This document shows positions 1 through 9,045 of a DNA stretch of 64,000 nt, piece after piece (position 1 is the first letter of the stretch; every line of letters starts with the position of its first letter). Where the stretch lies: positions 34,202-98,201 of the forward strand of contig CAJYTY010000018.1 of assembly GCA_913777945.1 (NCBI GenBank), read 5' to 3'. Both the position numbers and the translations under genes were made by a program. The notes beneath the pieces were generated by a model. It did not search any database. It saw only the letters and a program-made list of their open reading frames with translations, and was not told the origin of the DNA. Source of the stretch: an uncultured Acinetobacter sp. Lineage in GTDB: Bacteria; Pseudomonadota; Gammaproteobacteria; Pseudomonadales; Moraxellaceae.

Positions 1-5
1 CTCTC

Positions 6-1439
6 ATGACATTAGGATTAACCGCATTAGAATTAGCGCGGATTCAATTTGCGTTCACAGTATCTTTTCACATTATATTTCCAGCAATTTCAATTGGTTT
101 AGCAAGTTTTCTTGCTGTGCTTGAATGGCGCTGGTTGCGTACTCAAAACCCGGTTTATCAAGACTTATTTAAGTTTTGGGTTAAGATTTTTGCTGTCGCT
201 TTTGGTATGGGTGTCGTCTCTGGCGTTGTGATGAGCTATCAGTTTGGAACCAACTGGAGCGAGTTTTCTCGCTTTGCCGGAGGTGTCACAGGCCCATTAC
301 TCAGCTATGAAGTATTAAGTGCATTTTTCCTTGAAGCCGGCTTTTTAGGGATTATGCTGTTTGGCTGGGGCCGTGTGGGCAAAAATGCACACTTCTTCGC
401 AACCTTAATGGTGGCGATTGGCACCTGTATTTCCATGTTCTGGATTTTATCGTCCAACAGCTGGATGCAAACACCACAAGGCTATAGCATTGAAAATGGC
501 ATTATCGTGCCACAAGATTGGGTTGCGATTATCTTCAATCCATCTTTCCCTTACCGACTGGCTCACATGGCGATTGCTGCATTTATGGTGTCATCACTTT
601 TGGTGGCAGCAACCGCAGCATGGCATTTGCTCAAGGGGCGTCGTGATGCATTGGTCAAAAAGTCATTTTCCATGGCACTCTGGCTCATTTTGGTTTTGGC
701 ACCATTACAAGTATTTGTAGGTGATGCACATGGTCTCAATACTTTAGAGCATCAACCTGCAAAACTTGCTGCAATGGAAGGCCATTGGGAAACCAACCAC
801 GACCATGCCATGCCGTTGTATCTGTTCGGGATTCCAGATATGCAAGAAGAGCGAACCAAATATGCGATCGCGATTCCGCATTTGGGTAGTTTAATTTTAA
901 CGCACTCGATGGACGGAACAGTTAAAGGGCTTAAAGACTTTGCTCCGGAAGATCGTCCAAACTCCACCATCGTATTTTGGAGCTTTCGAATTATGGTCGG
1001 GCTTGGCATGTTGATGGTACTGTTGGCGTTGGCAGGTCTATGGCTCAGACGTTCAGACCGGCTTTATGAAAACAAATGGTTTCAGCGTTTTGCTTTGGTG
1101 ATGGGGCCATCTGGATTTATTGCCTTGCTTGCAGGCTGGTTTACCACCGAAGTTGGTCGTCAGCCTTGGGTGGTTTATGGCGTGATGCGCACTAAAGATG
1201 CAATCTCTCCTGTCTCTGCCGAACAAGTCGGTCTCACCTTGATCATTTTTGTACTGGTGTACTTTGTTGTCTTTGGAATCGGTATTTATTACATGCTGAA
1301 ACTGATCAATAAAGGGCCACAATTTATTCATAGCACGCCACAAGAAGCAGGCGGCGTTGGTCGATTCAAAACCCCAATGCGACCGTTGAGTGCGGCTGAT
1401 GAAGAACTGGATGATCAAGACAAAGGAGCAACATCATGA
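6..1439 (+). CDS. cioA: Cytochrome bd-type ubiquinol oxidase subunit I (CioA type)
   Basis: Catalytic heme subunit of a membrane quinol oxidase that reduces oxygen to water without pumping protons. The 477-residue protein is built of hydrophobic helices. It shows the N-terminal helix with the heme-ligand histidine (FHIIFP, about residue 22), a second histidine in HMAIAAF (about 186) and the family signature GRQPWVVYG (about 388). The Q-loop is short, as in cyanide-insensitive CioA proteins rather than long-loop E. coli CydA. The start is five bases from the window edge, so its ribosome binding site and promoter cannot be seen. It overlaps the next gene by four bases (ATGA), which indicates translational coupling with subunit II. 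Family assignment is secure; cyanide insensitivity is inferred. Confidence 0.93.
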   Translation: MTLGLTALELARIQFAFTVSFHIIFPAISIGLASFLAVLEWRWLRTQNPVYQDLFKFWVKIFAVAFGMGVVSGVVMSYQFGTNWSEFSRFAGGVTGPLLSYEVLSAFFLEAGFLGIMLFGWGRVGKNAHFFATLMVAIGTCISMFWILSSNSWMQTPQGYSIENGIIVPQDWVAIIFNPSFPYRLAHMAIAAFMVSSLLVAATAAWHLLKGRRDALVKKSFSMALWLILVLAPLQVFVGDAHGLNTLEHQPAKLAAMEGHWETNHDHAMPLYLFGIPDMQEERTKYAIAIPHLGSLILTHSMDGTVKGLKDFAPEDRPNSTIVFWSFRIMVGLGMLMVLLALAGLWLRRSDRLYENKWFQRFALVMGPSGFIALLAGWFTTEVGRQPWVVYGVMRTKDAISPVSAEQVGLTLIIFVLVYFVVFGIGIYYMLKLINKGPQFIHSTPQEAGGVGRFKTPMRPLSAADEELDDQDKGATS

Positions 1440-2440
1440 TTGATTTATCTTTAATCTGGGTCGTGATTATTGCTGTTGGCGTGTTTATCTATGTGGTGCT
1501 AGACGGGTTCGACTTGGGAATCGGAATTTTATTTCCATTTATTCAAGATCAGCAAGAACGCGACGTGATGATGAATACCGTGGCACCCGTGTGGGATGGT
1601 AATGAAACCTGGATGGTGCTTGGCGGTGCAGGCTTGTTTGCAGCGTTTCCAATTGTCTATTCTGCTGTTTTATCTGCGCTTTACTTACCTATTTTGCTGA
1701 TGGTAATTGCACTGATTTTTCGTGGCGTAGCATTTGAGTTTCGCTTCAAGGCCAATCGTACCAAACACTTGTGGGACAAAGCATTTATTGGTGGCTCTGT
1801 TCTTTCGAGCTTCTTACAAGGCGTATTGCTAGGCGCTTACATCCAAGGCATACATATTGTGGATGGTCGCTACGCTGGTGGCGGTCTGGACTGGCTGACA
1901 CCTTTTTCTCTTTTCACGGGTGTGGGCGTGGTTGTCCTTTACGCCGCGCTTGGGTGTGGCTGGTTGATCATGAAAACTGATCATCGTCTACAAGAAGATA
2001 TGTTTAAGATTATGCCAAAGCTCATACTCGGATTGCTGTTTATTTTTGCGTGTGTGAGTTTGTATACACCTCTGTCTCAGCCACAAATCGCAGCGCGATG
2101 GTTTAGCTTACCTCAACTCTTGTATTTTAGTCCTGTTCCTATTTTGGTCGTGATATGTAGTGTGCTTGCACTTCGTGCATGTGCCAAGAAACAGGAATCG
2201 GCTCCCTTTTTATATATTCTGGCTCTGCTGTTCTTGGCCTATAGCGGATTTTTAATCAGTATTTTTCCGTATATAATTCCACCATCAGTGACCATTTGGG
2301 ACGCTGCTGCTCCGGCAAATAGTCAATTGTTTGCCTTAATTGGTGCACTGATTTTGATTCCGATCATTATCACCTACACCATCATGGCGTACTGGGTTTT
2401 TCGAGACAAAGTACGCGTAGGTGATGAAGGGTATCACTAG
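1436..2440 (+). CDS. cioB: Cytochrome bd-type ubiquinol oxidase subunit II (CioB type)
   Basis: Second subunit of the bd oxidase, 334 residues, almost entirely transmembrane. The N-terminus carries the family-typical YVVLDGFDLGIGILFPF segment and the following WDGNETW motif (about residue 59). It overlaps the upstream subunit I gene by four bases, and the small DUF2474 gene starts 12 bases after its stop, so the three form one transcription unit. Length and motifs agree with full-length CydB/CioB. Confidence 0.93.
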   Translation: MIDLSLIWVVIIAVGVFIYVVLDGFDLGIGILFPFIQDQQERDVMMNTVAPVWDGNETWMVLGGAGLFAAFPIVYSAVLSALYLPILLMVIALIFRGVAFEFRFKANRTKHLWDKAFIGGSVLSSFLQGVLLGAYIQGIHIVDGRYAGGGLDWLTPFSLFTGVGVVVLYAALGCGWLIMKTDHRLQEDMFKIMPKLILGLLFIFACVSLYTPLSQPQIAARWFSLPQLLYFSPVPILVVICSVLALRACAKKQESAPFLYILALLFLAYSGFLISIFPYIIPPSVTIWDAAAPANSQLFALIGALILIPIIITYTIMAYWVFRDKVRVGDEGYH

Positions 2441-2452
2441 GAGCGAATAGGT

Positions 2453-2560
2453 ATGAAATTATCGAAATTTCAATGGTTCGTGGTTTTATGGCTGGGCGGA
2501 TTCTTTGGGTTATTGCTGATTGCAATGGCCTTTCGACTCTTATTACAGCTCGCCTATTAA
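2453..2560 (+). CDS. DUF2474-type small membrane peptide of the bd oxidase operon
   Basis: A 35-residue reading frame (MKLSKFQWFVVLWLGGFFGL at the start) with a short basic N-terminus and one hydrophobic helix of about 22 residues. It begins 12 bases after cioB, with GGAGCGA just upstream as ribosome binding site. Short proteins of this type (DUF2474) regularly follow cioAB in other bacteria and are comparable to CydX, the small third subunit that stabilises E. coli cytochrome bd. That it is a structural subunit here is inference from position, length and topology. Confidence 0.75.
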   Translation: MKLSKFQWFVVLWLGGFFGLLLIAMAFRLLLQLAY

Positions 2561-2578
2561 TAAGAAAGGATGCTTAAC

Positions 2579-2836
2579 GTGAATTCTATGCAATATGGAT
2601 CGCAACAGACACAGTCGATGTTGCTGCACATGGATAACCACTTTTTGGGGCAGGAAATTATTCAGGTTCGTAAGAAAATGAATATTTCTCAGACCCAACT
2701 GGCCACGATGCTGGGTATTTCAGTCAGAACGCTTGAAAGCTGGGAACGCGGGGTAAGACATCCCTCTAGTTCAGCCAAAGCATTAATTCGCTTGCTGATT
2801 AAATCTCCACATTTTGTGCTTAAAAATTTGGCCTAA
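2579..2836 (+). CDS. XRE-family helix-turn-helix regulator, solitary
   Basis: Small DNA-binding protein of about 85 residues. The central part (IIQVRKKMNISQTQLATMLG, then SVRTLESWERG) is a classical XRE/Cro helix-turn-helix resembling HigA/NadS-type antitoxins. The longest frame opens at ATG 2570, but the AAGAAAGGA ribosome binding site (2562-2570) runs directly into that codon. GTG 2579 or ATG 2588 are better placed, and I give GTG 2579. It lies 18 bases after the DUF2474 peptide and may be read from the cio promoter. No toxin-like gene is adjacent, so a toxin-antitoxin role is not supported. Its target is unknown. Confidence 0.72.
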   Translation: MNSMQYGSQQTQSMLLHMDNHFLGQEIIQVRKKMNISQTQLATMLGISVRTLESWERGVRHPSSSAKALIRLLIKSPHFVLKNLA

Positions 2837-2846
2837 CCTATTTAAT

Positions 2847-2873
2847 CGAGGTCATGTTGATGGCATGGCCTCG
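2847..2873. terminator. Hairpin between convergent XRE and MarR genes
   Basis: A 10-bp stem, CGAGGTCATG (2847-2856) against CATGGCCTCG (2864-2873), with one G-U pair and a 7-base loop. It lies between the stop codons of two convergent genes. There is no long U-tract, so it may be a weak bidirectional terminator. Confidence 0.5.
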
Positions 2874-2882
2874 TTACTTCGT

Positions 2883-3353
2883 CTAGATTAAATTTTTTTT
2901 GATCGCTCTTAAAGACTCGTTCAGCCGCTTAATGTCTGAAGGTTTTAATCCTGAAAAACTGTCATTAAAGAGCAGTGAGGTAATTTCATTTATTTTAATC
3001 ACCATTTCATGCCCCGACTCGGTCAACGTCACTCGGGTAACCCGATTATCAAGTTTGCATAAAGACGTTTCTACATAGCCTTCATCTTTTAAACGATAAA
3101 TAATTTTGGTTGCCGTTGGAATTTTGATAAGTGCCATATCCGCCAGTTCCGAAATACTGGCATCGGGACGCGTTGAAGCAGCAAGCAAGATTCTACGGCG
3201 TGAATTGTCTAAACCATATTTTTTTAATGAATTGTCGATCTTATTGATATAAAGCGCGTGAACTTGTGAAATGAGATAGTACGGAAACTCTTCTAAATCA
3301 AATTCATCATGAACAGGAAAATATTTGGCATATTTATTGGTCATATAAGTCAA
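2883..3353 (-). CDS. iacR: MarR-family regulator, candidate IacR
   Basis: A 156-residue winged-helix protein of the MarR family. The recognition region lies around residues 65-100 (SISELADMALIKIPTATKII), followed by a wing with DNRVTRVTLTESG. It is transcribed towards the cio genes and has its own 218-bp upstream gap. It is the only MarR gene at either end of the iac/liv block, and iac clusters in other bacteria carry a MarR repressor called IacR that responds to indole-3-acetate. The name rests on context and family. The LysR gene next to iacH is the competing candidate, but it is separated from iacH by a terminator and pairs with aspA instead. Confidence 0.55.
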   Translation of the reverse strand: MTYMTNKYAKYFPVHDEFDLEEFPYYLISQVHALYINKIDNSLKKYGLDNSRRRILLAASTRPDASISELADMALIKIPTATKIIYRLKDEGYVETSLCKLDNRVTRVTLTESGHEMVIKINEITSLLFNDSFSGLKPSDIKRLNESLRAIKKNLI

Positions 3354-3571
3354 GCTTCTTAAAAGTGAATGGATTTAAATTAGCATATATTTTAGCTTAA
3401 GCATTCAAATTATTTTATTCTTAAAGTAAATTTTTTATTAAAATCATGTTTTTAATTACATAAAAGCAATCCGATATAGTTAATAAGTGTCATAATTTTT
3501 TTAAATCAAAATATATAAAGTTTTTGTAAATGGACCACTCTAGATGAGCAGTCCTGTTTCAATGTTCTAGC

Positions 3572-4321
3572 CTAATGACGACTTTCATTCATTTTTCGAA
3601 CCATCGCATCAAAAAATTTGTTGGCAAATCCACTTTCCCGAATCAGCATGGCCGTCAGATCTGTACATTTTTGTTTAACATCATGATTTAAAGGCATGTC
3701 TTCTCCTGCCATCGCATCTGCCTGACACTGTACTTCGGCAGCACGCTGTACGGTCCAAAGTAAAAAGAAGGCTTTTTCGATACTGCTCTCGCCCACAGCA
3801 ATGCCGTGATTACGAAGAACTAAAATATGATGGTCTGCCAAGCTTTCAATCATGCGTGATTTTTCATCTTCAAACAGCGTGATTCCCTCAAAAGTATGAT
3901 ATCCAACTCGACCATAGAGCTGTGCGCCATAGAAACTATCATGTTTGAAGCCGTGCTTTTTTTGCACCACGGCGCTGATGGGTGTGGTATGAGTATGAAT
4001 CATACAGCGGATATCATCTCTTGCACCATGCACTGCGCTGTGTAACGCAAAACCAGCCGGATTGGCATCATACTCAGATGGTTCAACTTTGTTTCCATCC
4101 AAATCTACTTTAAGTAGGTTTTCAGGCGTAATTTCAGTGTAATTTAAACCAAACGGATTCACCAAATAGTGGTGTTCCTTGCCGGGTAATCGCGCAGAAA
4201 TGTGGTTGAAAATCGTTTCTGTCCAGCCAAAATAATCAACCAAATGGTAACACTGTGTCAGTTTGGTTCGAAGCGCCCATTCTTCTTGTGAGCACTGTGG
4301 TAGGGCAATTGCACTGTTCAT
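3572..4321 (-). CDS. Class II aldolase/adducin-family protein
   Basis: A 249-residue protein of the zinc-dependent class II aldolase family, which cleaves or decarboxylates hydroxy-acids through an enolate intermediate. Visible family elements are the NHISAR segment (about 39), the metal-binding HTHT (about 107) and LRNHGIAV (about 169). It is the last gene of the liv-type operon, 14 bases after the ketopantoate-reductase-like gene. The substrate is unknown. Being last in an uptake operon next to iac, it may act on the imported compound or a side product, which is inference. Confidence 0.8.
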   Translation of the reverse strand: MNSAIALPQCSQEEWALRTKLTQCYHLVDYFGWTETIFNHISARLPGKEHHYLVNPFGLNYTEITPENLLKVDLDGNKVEPSEYDANPAGFALHSAVHGARDDIRCMIHTHTTPISAVVQKKHGFKHDSFYGAQLYGRVGYHTFEGITLFEDEKSRMIESLADHHILVLRNHGIAVGESSIEKAFFLLWTVQRAAEVQCQADAMAGEDMPLNHDVKQKCTDLTAMLIRESGFANKFFDAMVRKMNESRH

Positions 4322-4335
4322 TCTGATATCCTGTT

Positions 4336-5328
4336 TTAAATTTTTCGAGACTGTTCACTGAGATATTGGGTCAGATCGCAAATATGTCGGGTCATTGGCA
4401 TTGGACAATCGTAGTGTTCTGCTAACTCAATCACGGCATCTGCGATGCCTTTTAGTTCGAGTGGCTGTTTTTTTTGATAGTCATACCACATGGATGTACG
4501 GGTATCGCCCATTTCAGAGCCCAGCTTTAAAAAGGTATCTGGGTCGATCGAGACGCGTGCGCCATAGCTTGCTGCCACCTGACGGACTTCACGTGTGATT
4601 TCTCGGGTGATGCTCTGTAGGTAAGGATGTGAGTAAATATCTTTAAGCGTTGCACCGGTAATCACAGACATTGGATTTGAACTTAAGTTGGCGATGACTT
4701 TGGTCCAGATTTGATCGCGAATGGTTTCTGAAATACGCACCTCAATGCCACTGTCTGTAAAAATATTCTGCAACGCGGTAATACGAGGTGTGACTTGATG
4801 AGAAGGCTCACCCAATATAAGCAGATACGGATTTTTTGATTCAACCCGACCATGACTTTTTAAGGTGGCTGTAATAAATACTACAGCACCGATCAAATGA
4901 GATAATGGAAAATGCTGTATTAGGCGTTGATCGGCATCGAGGCATTTAATTGGCTTGATTTGGTCTTGTGTCGTGTTTTGATAGAAATACCAAAATGGAA
5001 TTCCATTGATGAGCGGAATCACCAAAGTTTGTTCATGCAAAATAGACTGAATGTCTTCATACACATGAATTAAGGCATCGGATTTGGTGGCAATAAAAAT
5101 CACGTCTTGTGGTTCAAGCGCAGATGCATGACTCACCACACGATCAGGAATAATGTGGTGTTCACCAGTGAGGTCTTGCAGATAAATTCCCTGATCAGAC
5201 AGTACCTGATAATTTTCTCCTCGCGCAATTATCGAAACCGATGTGCATCCTGCAAGTTTTAATCTGGCTGCCATGGTACATCCGATTGCACCAGCACCCA
5301 GAATGGTAATTTTAGCTGACTGATTCAT
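4336..5328 (-). CDS. Ketopantoate reductase-like (ApbA/PanE family) oxidoreductase
   Basis: NADPH-dependent 2-ketoacid reductase family, 330 residues from the chosen start. The Rossmann motif GAGAIGCTMA is at the N-terminus. The C-terminal half has the family-typical WTKVIANLSSNPMS lysine/asparagine segment and a GDTRTSMWYD motif. The frame is open to 5382, but AGAGGACAC just before ATG 5328 marks MNQSAK as the start, 13 bases after livF. Biosynthetic panE is unlikely to sit in a catabolic uptake operon, so reduction of a different 2-oxoacid is probable. With the adjacent class II aldolase it forms a two-enzyme module of unknown pathway. Confidence 0.78.
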   Translation of the reverse strand: MNQSAKITILGAGAIGCTMAARLKLAGCTSVSIIARGENYQVLSDQGIYLQDLTGEHHIIPDRVVSHASALEPQDVIFIATKSDALIHVYEDIQSILHEQTLVIPLINGIPFWYFYQNTTQDQIKPIKCLDADQRLIQHFPLSHLIGAVVFITATLKSHGRVESKNPYLLILGEPSHQVTPRITALQNIFTDSGIEVRISETIRDQIWTKVIANLSSNPMSVITGATLKDIYSHPYLQSITREITREVRQVAASYGARVSIDPDTFLKLGSEMGDTRTSMWYDYQKKQPLELKGIADAVIELAEHYDCPMPMTRHICDLTQYLSEQSRKI

Positions 5329-5341
5329 ACGTGTCCTCTTT

Positions 5342-6115
5342 TTAAATAGCCAATACATCTTGGTGTTTACTGTTGATTCCAAGATAACTTTCTATAATTC
5401 TAGGATCTTCGACCAGATCTGAACCCCGACCTTCTATAGCTAACTCGCCCATTTCAAGCACATAGGCGTAGTCGGCGAGCTTAAGTGCTGCGCGTGCATT
5501 TTGTTCAACCAGTAAAATCGAAACACCTTGAGTCCGGAGTTGATCAATGATCTTAAAAATTTCACGGGTAATCAGCGGTGCTAGCCCTAAACTTGGTTCA
5601 TCTAGCATCAATAGTTTAGGTTTTGCCATGAGTGCTCGGCCCACTGCCAGCATTTGGCGCTCTCCACCAGAAAGCGTACCAGCCTCTTGTTTACGGCGCT
5701 CATGTAAGCGTGGAAATAACCCATAGACTTCATCTAAAGTCTGTTTGAGTGTCCGGTCTCCGTGTTTATAACGCTGGAAACCACCAAGCATTAAATTATC
5801 TTCAATCGACATCGACGCAAATAACTCACGTTTTTCAGGTACCAACCCTAACCCACGCACCACCATGCGTTCAATTTCAGGGCATTGTCCTATTTCACCA
5901 TCGAACTCAATATCTCCTTTCGAGCCCAGAACCCCCATAATCGCAGATAGCAATGTGGTTTTTCCGGCGCCGTTTGGACCAACCACTGAAACAATCTGCC
6001 CCTGATTCACCCGCATATTAAAATTGGTCAGTGCATCGACCTTACCATAAGCGACACTTAAATTTTTCACTTCCAGTAAAGCGTTGCCGGATGTATTGTT
6101 GTGGATGTCTTTCAT
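5342..6115 (-). CDS. livF: Branched-chain/aromatic-acid ABC transporter ATPase (LivF type)
   Basis: Cytoplasmic ATPase of a HAAT-family importer, 257 residues. Walker A is GPNGAGKTT (about 47-55), the signature is LSGGERQM (about 150), and Walker B is KLLMLDEP (about 169) followed by the LivF-typical SLGLAPLI. Its start overlaps the stop of the fused livMG gene (ATGA), so the two are translationally coupled. The substrate cannot be read from this subunit. Location beside iac and a porin suggests an aromatic or indolic acid rather than leucine. Confidence 0.88.
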   Translation of the reverse strand: MKDIHNNTSGNALLEVKNLSVAYGKVDALTNFNMRVNQGQIVSVVGPNGAGKTTLLSAIMGVLGSKGDIEFDGEIGQCPEIERMVVRGLGLVPEKRELFASMSIEDNLMLGGFQRYKHGDRTLKQTLDEVYGLFPRLHERRKQEAGTLSGGERQMLAVGRALMAKPKLLMLDEPSLGLAPLITREIFKIIDQLRTQGVSILLVEQNARAALKLADYAYVLEMGELAIEGRGSDLVEDPRIIESYLGINSKHQDVLAI

Positions 6116-7914
6116 GCAGCACCTCCCAAATAAGCCTCAAGCACCGCTTGATCATTTTGAATATCGTGAGGTAAGCCCTCGGCAATTTTCTGTCCAAACT
6201 CCATCACCACCACTCGATCGACCAGATTCATCACAAAATCCATATCATGCTCAACCAGTAAAATCGCCATACCTTCCGATTTAAGCTTAATGAGAAGCTC
6301 GGCTAATGCCTGTTTTTCTTTCAAACGTAAGCCTGCTGCTGGCTCATCGAGAAGCAATAAACACGGATGAGCACACAAGGCGCGTGCAATTTCTAAAATA
6401 CGTTGTTGCCCCAAAGCCAATGCACCCGCTTCGGTATATAGGTATTCACCTAAACCTACTCGCTCAAGCTGTTGCTTGGCTTCATTTAACAAAATATTTT
6501 CTTCTTCACGATCTAGACGAAACATGGAAGCAAAAACACCTCGTTGCCCACGTAAATGCGCACCAATCACTACATTTTCGAGCACTGTCATTTCTGGCAA
6601 AATCTTCACGTGCTGAAAAGTTCGGCTTAAACCTAATTTGGCAATTTCACGAGATGGAATTCCATTGATACGCTGTCCAAGAAATATTACATCGCCACTG
6701 GTTGGCGTATCGACACCTGACAACTGATTAAACATAGTGCTTTTTCCAGCACCATTTGGTCCAATCAAGGCCAAAATCTCTCCCGCACGAATATTCAGAT
6801 TCATTTGGTTATTGGCAATCAATCCACCAAATGCCTTAGTGACATCTAAAGCCTGTAAGATTTCGGTACCATGCGCAGGCAGTGTCGGTTTTGCCAAGGT
6901 ATGAGATGTTGGATTTAACGACAAATGTGAACCTTTTAACTGATAACGGGCAGGTAAAAGTTTCAGAAGTAGTGACCACAATCCCGCCGGTGATTTTTGC
7001 ATTAGAACCACAATCATGAGGCCAAACACAATGGTTTCATAATTACCTTCACCACCAAATATCATGGGTAACACATCTTGCAACCATTGACGCATCATAG
7101 TGAAAATACCCGCACCCACCACTGCGCCCCAAATACTACCTACCCCACCAAGTAACGCCATAAAGAGGTAATCAATTCCCATCTGAAGACCAAATGGCGT
7201 CGGATTAATAAAGGATTGGTTGTGCGCGTAAAGCCAGCCTGCGATCGATGCAAATACCGATGACGTTACAAATACGATCATTTTCGAGCGAAAAGTATTG
7301 ACTCCCATCGACTCCGCCATGATTTGTCCACCTTTTAGCGCACGGATCGCACGACCTTCTCGGGAGTTAAGCAAATTTCGAGTCAGAATCATGGCGATCA
7401 ATAAGATGAGCCAGATCAGATAAAACATCTTGTTGTTGGTATCTAAGGCATATCCAGCAATTTCAATACTAGGAATATTGGCAATACCTGAATGCCCGCC
7501 CAATGTTGGAATAGTTGAAAAGAAGTAGTACAGCGAAATACCCCAAGCAATTGTACCCAGTGGCAAATAATGACCTGAAAGTTTAAGCGTGAGCCCGCCA
7601 ACCACTAGCGCAGAAAAGATGGTGATGATCAATCCAAGGAATAACCCCACCCATGGCCCACCGCCTGTCCATGCCAGAAATGTTGGCAATTGTTCGGTTA
7701 CGCTCAGATAAGCTGTGGTATAAGCCCCGATTCCGACCAATGCAGCCTGCCCAAAGCTGGTCATTCCGCCCACACCTGTGAGTAAAACCAACCCCAGCAC
7801 CACCAAAGCATTCATACCAATATAGTTAAGTAGCGTCACTTGGTAAGTGGGTAACAGCAGTGGACTTAGTGCAACCAGCAACACTACAACCGCCAAGATA
7901 GCATTTGATTTCAT
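6112..7914 (-). CDS. Fused ABC permease-ATPase (LivM-LivG type)
   Basis: One 600-residue polypeptide carrying two importer parts. Residues about 1-320 are a LivM-type permease of repeated hydrophobic helices. Residues about 350-600 are a LivG-type ATPase with Walker A GPNGAGKS, the LALGQQR signature and Walker [12 protein letters not shown]. The longest frame begins at 7956, but GAGGAGG before ATG 7914 (MKSNAIL) fixes the start. That ATG overlaps the livH stop by four bases, and the 3' end overlaps livF by four bases. LivM and LivG are usually separate proteins; fusions occur in some aromatic-acid uptake systems. Confidence 0.88.
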   Translation of the reverse strand: MKSNAILAVVVLLVALSPLLLPTYQVTLLNYIGMNALVVLGLVLLTGVGGMTSFGQAALVGIGAYTTAYLSVTEQLPTFLAWTGGGPWVGLFLGLIITIFSALVVGGLTLKLSGHYLPLGTIAWGISLYYFFSTIPTLGGHSGIANIPSIEIAGYALDTNNKMFYLIWLILLIAMILTRNLLNSREGRAIRALKGGQIMAESMGVNTFRSKMIVFVTSSVFASIAGWLYAHNQSFINPTPFGLQMGIDYLFMALLGGVGSIWGAVVGAGIFTMMRQWLQDVLPMIFGGEGNYETIVFGLMIVVLMQKSPAGLWSLLLKLLPARYQLKGSHLSLNPTSHTLAKPTLPAHGTEILQALDVTKAFGGLIANNQMNLNIRAGEILALIGPNGAGKSTMFNQLSGVDTPTSGDVIFLGQRINGIPSREIAKLGLSRTFQHVKILPEMTVLENVVIGAHLRGQRGVFASMFRLDREEENILLNEAKQQLERVGLGEYLYTEAGALALGQQRILEIARALCAHPCLLLLDEPAAGLRLKEKQALAELLIKLKSEGMAILLVEHDMDFVMNLVDRVVVMEFGQKIAEGLPHDIQNDQAVLEAYLGGAA

Positions 7915-8948
7915 TCGCTTTCCTCCTCTATTTGACGAGAAGTTAATGATTTCCATAACAAAAATGGAATAATCAGGGTAAAGACAATAATTTCCTTATA
8001 GTCACTGGCCCAAAACATAGCAAAAGCTTCAATAATCCCCACTGCGACTGCACCAAGTGCGGCCACTGGAAAGCTCACCAAACCACCAATAATTGCGCCT
8101 ACAAAGCCTTTTAAGCTGATTACGAAACCAGAGTCGTAATATAAGGTCGTGATGGGTGCAATCAAAATACCCGAAAGCGCACCGATAAATGCAGCCAGAC
8201 TAAAGGTCAGTTTTCCCGCAAAAACAGGAGAAATTCCCATTAATTGTGCCCCCATTCGGTTGACTGCAGTTGCATGTAAGGCTTTGCCATATAATGTTTT
8301 TTCGAAGAAATACCACAGTGCAATAATCATGATGAGGAAAGCTGCTACAATAAACAGGGTCTGACTATTAACTGTTAAAGCGCCCACTTCAAAAATTGCT
8401 TCACTAAAGGGTTTGGTTTGTGCGCCATCTGGCCCAAAAATAAGTAACCCGACACCGACCATTGCCACATGTACCGCAATTGAAACAATCAATAGCACCA
8501 AGGGCTTTGCTGCTACCAATGGCTGAAAAAAAGTTCGATACATTTGCGGACCGAGCGGTGTGATCACGGCTAATGCAAAAATTATTTGTAAGCCGAGCGG
8601 CATATTTATCAGCGGCAAGGTATACATCGCAATAACCAACGCTGCGATATAGATCGCCCACACAATCGCTGCCTGAATGTTAAATTTGGTTTGATGTTTA
8701 AAATATGCGTACAGGTCTAAAATAATATTGGTGAAGTAAAAAGCCACCAGTAACCAGACCACCACACTGGGTGTTCCTGCCTGAATGGCAGCTAAGGTCA
8801 GTGCACCATAGACAGTGAATTCGCCCAAAGGAATGAGCAAGATGCGTGTCACGGTAAATACAAGCAGAATACATAACGCCAATAAGGCATAAATTGCCCC
8901 ACTGGTAATGCCATCTTGCCCTAAAATCAAAGCAATATTCATATCCAT
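7911..8948 (-). CDS. livH: ABC transporter inner-membrane permease (LivH type)
   Basis: Inner-membrane permease of the same importer, 345 residues, longer than the usual 290-310. The extra length is a hydrophobic stretch with FKHQTKFN around residue 87. The cytoplasmic coupling region [19 protein letters not shown] (about 222) is typical of LivH. AAGGATAGACC precedes the ATG. It lies 97 bases after livK, and a hairpin occupies that gap. Together with the fused LivMG protein it forms the transmembrane channel. Confidence 0.88.
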   Translation of the reverse strand: MDMNIALILGQDGITSGAIYALLALCILLVFTVTRILLIPLGEFTVYGALTLAAIQAGTPSVVVWLLVAFYFTNIILDLYAYFKHQTKFNIQAAIVWAIYIAALVIAMYTLPLINMPLGLQIIFALAVITPLGPQMYRTFFQPLVAAKPLVLLIVSIAVHVAMVGVGLLIFGPDGAQTKPFSEAIFEVGALTVNSQTLFIVAAFLIMIIALWYFFEKTLYGKALHATAVNRMGAQLMGISPVFAGKLTFSLAAFIGALSGILIAPITTLYYDSGFVISLKGFVGAIIGGLVSFPVAALGAVAVGIIEAFAMFWASDYKEIIVFTLIIPFLLWKSLTSRQIEEESE

Positions 8949-8986
8949 AATGGTCTATCCTTACTATGTAGGTCGTGATCACCTCA

Positions 8987-9009
8987 CAGGAAAATTGATG
9001 ACTTTCCTG
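8987..9009 (-). other. Intercistronic hairpin between livK and livH
   Basis: A 7-bp inverted repeat, CAGGAAA (8987-8993) and TTTCCTG (9003-9009), lies in the 97-bp gap between the binding-protein gene and the permease gene. Such hairpins often protect the upstream mRNA and let the binding protein be made in excess. No U-tract follows, so full termination is unlikely. Confidence 0.45.
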
Positions 9010-9045
9010 ACATAGCAATTTTTTGATTTTTTCTGAATAGGATTA

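Noticed and set aside
2579..2836. Toxin-antitoxin system
   Set aside because: The XRE protein looks like an antitoxin, but no toxin-sized partner frame lies next to it; the neighbours are the oxidase peptide and a convergent MarR gene.
4336..5328. Biosynthetic panE
   Set aside because: It is embedded between livF and a class II aldolase in an uptake operon; no pantothenate gene is near.
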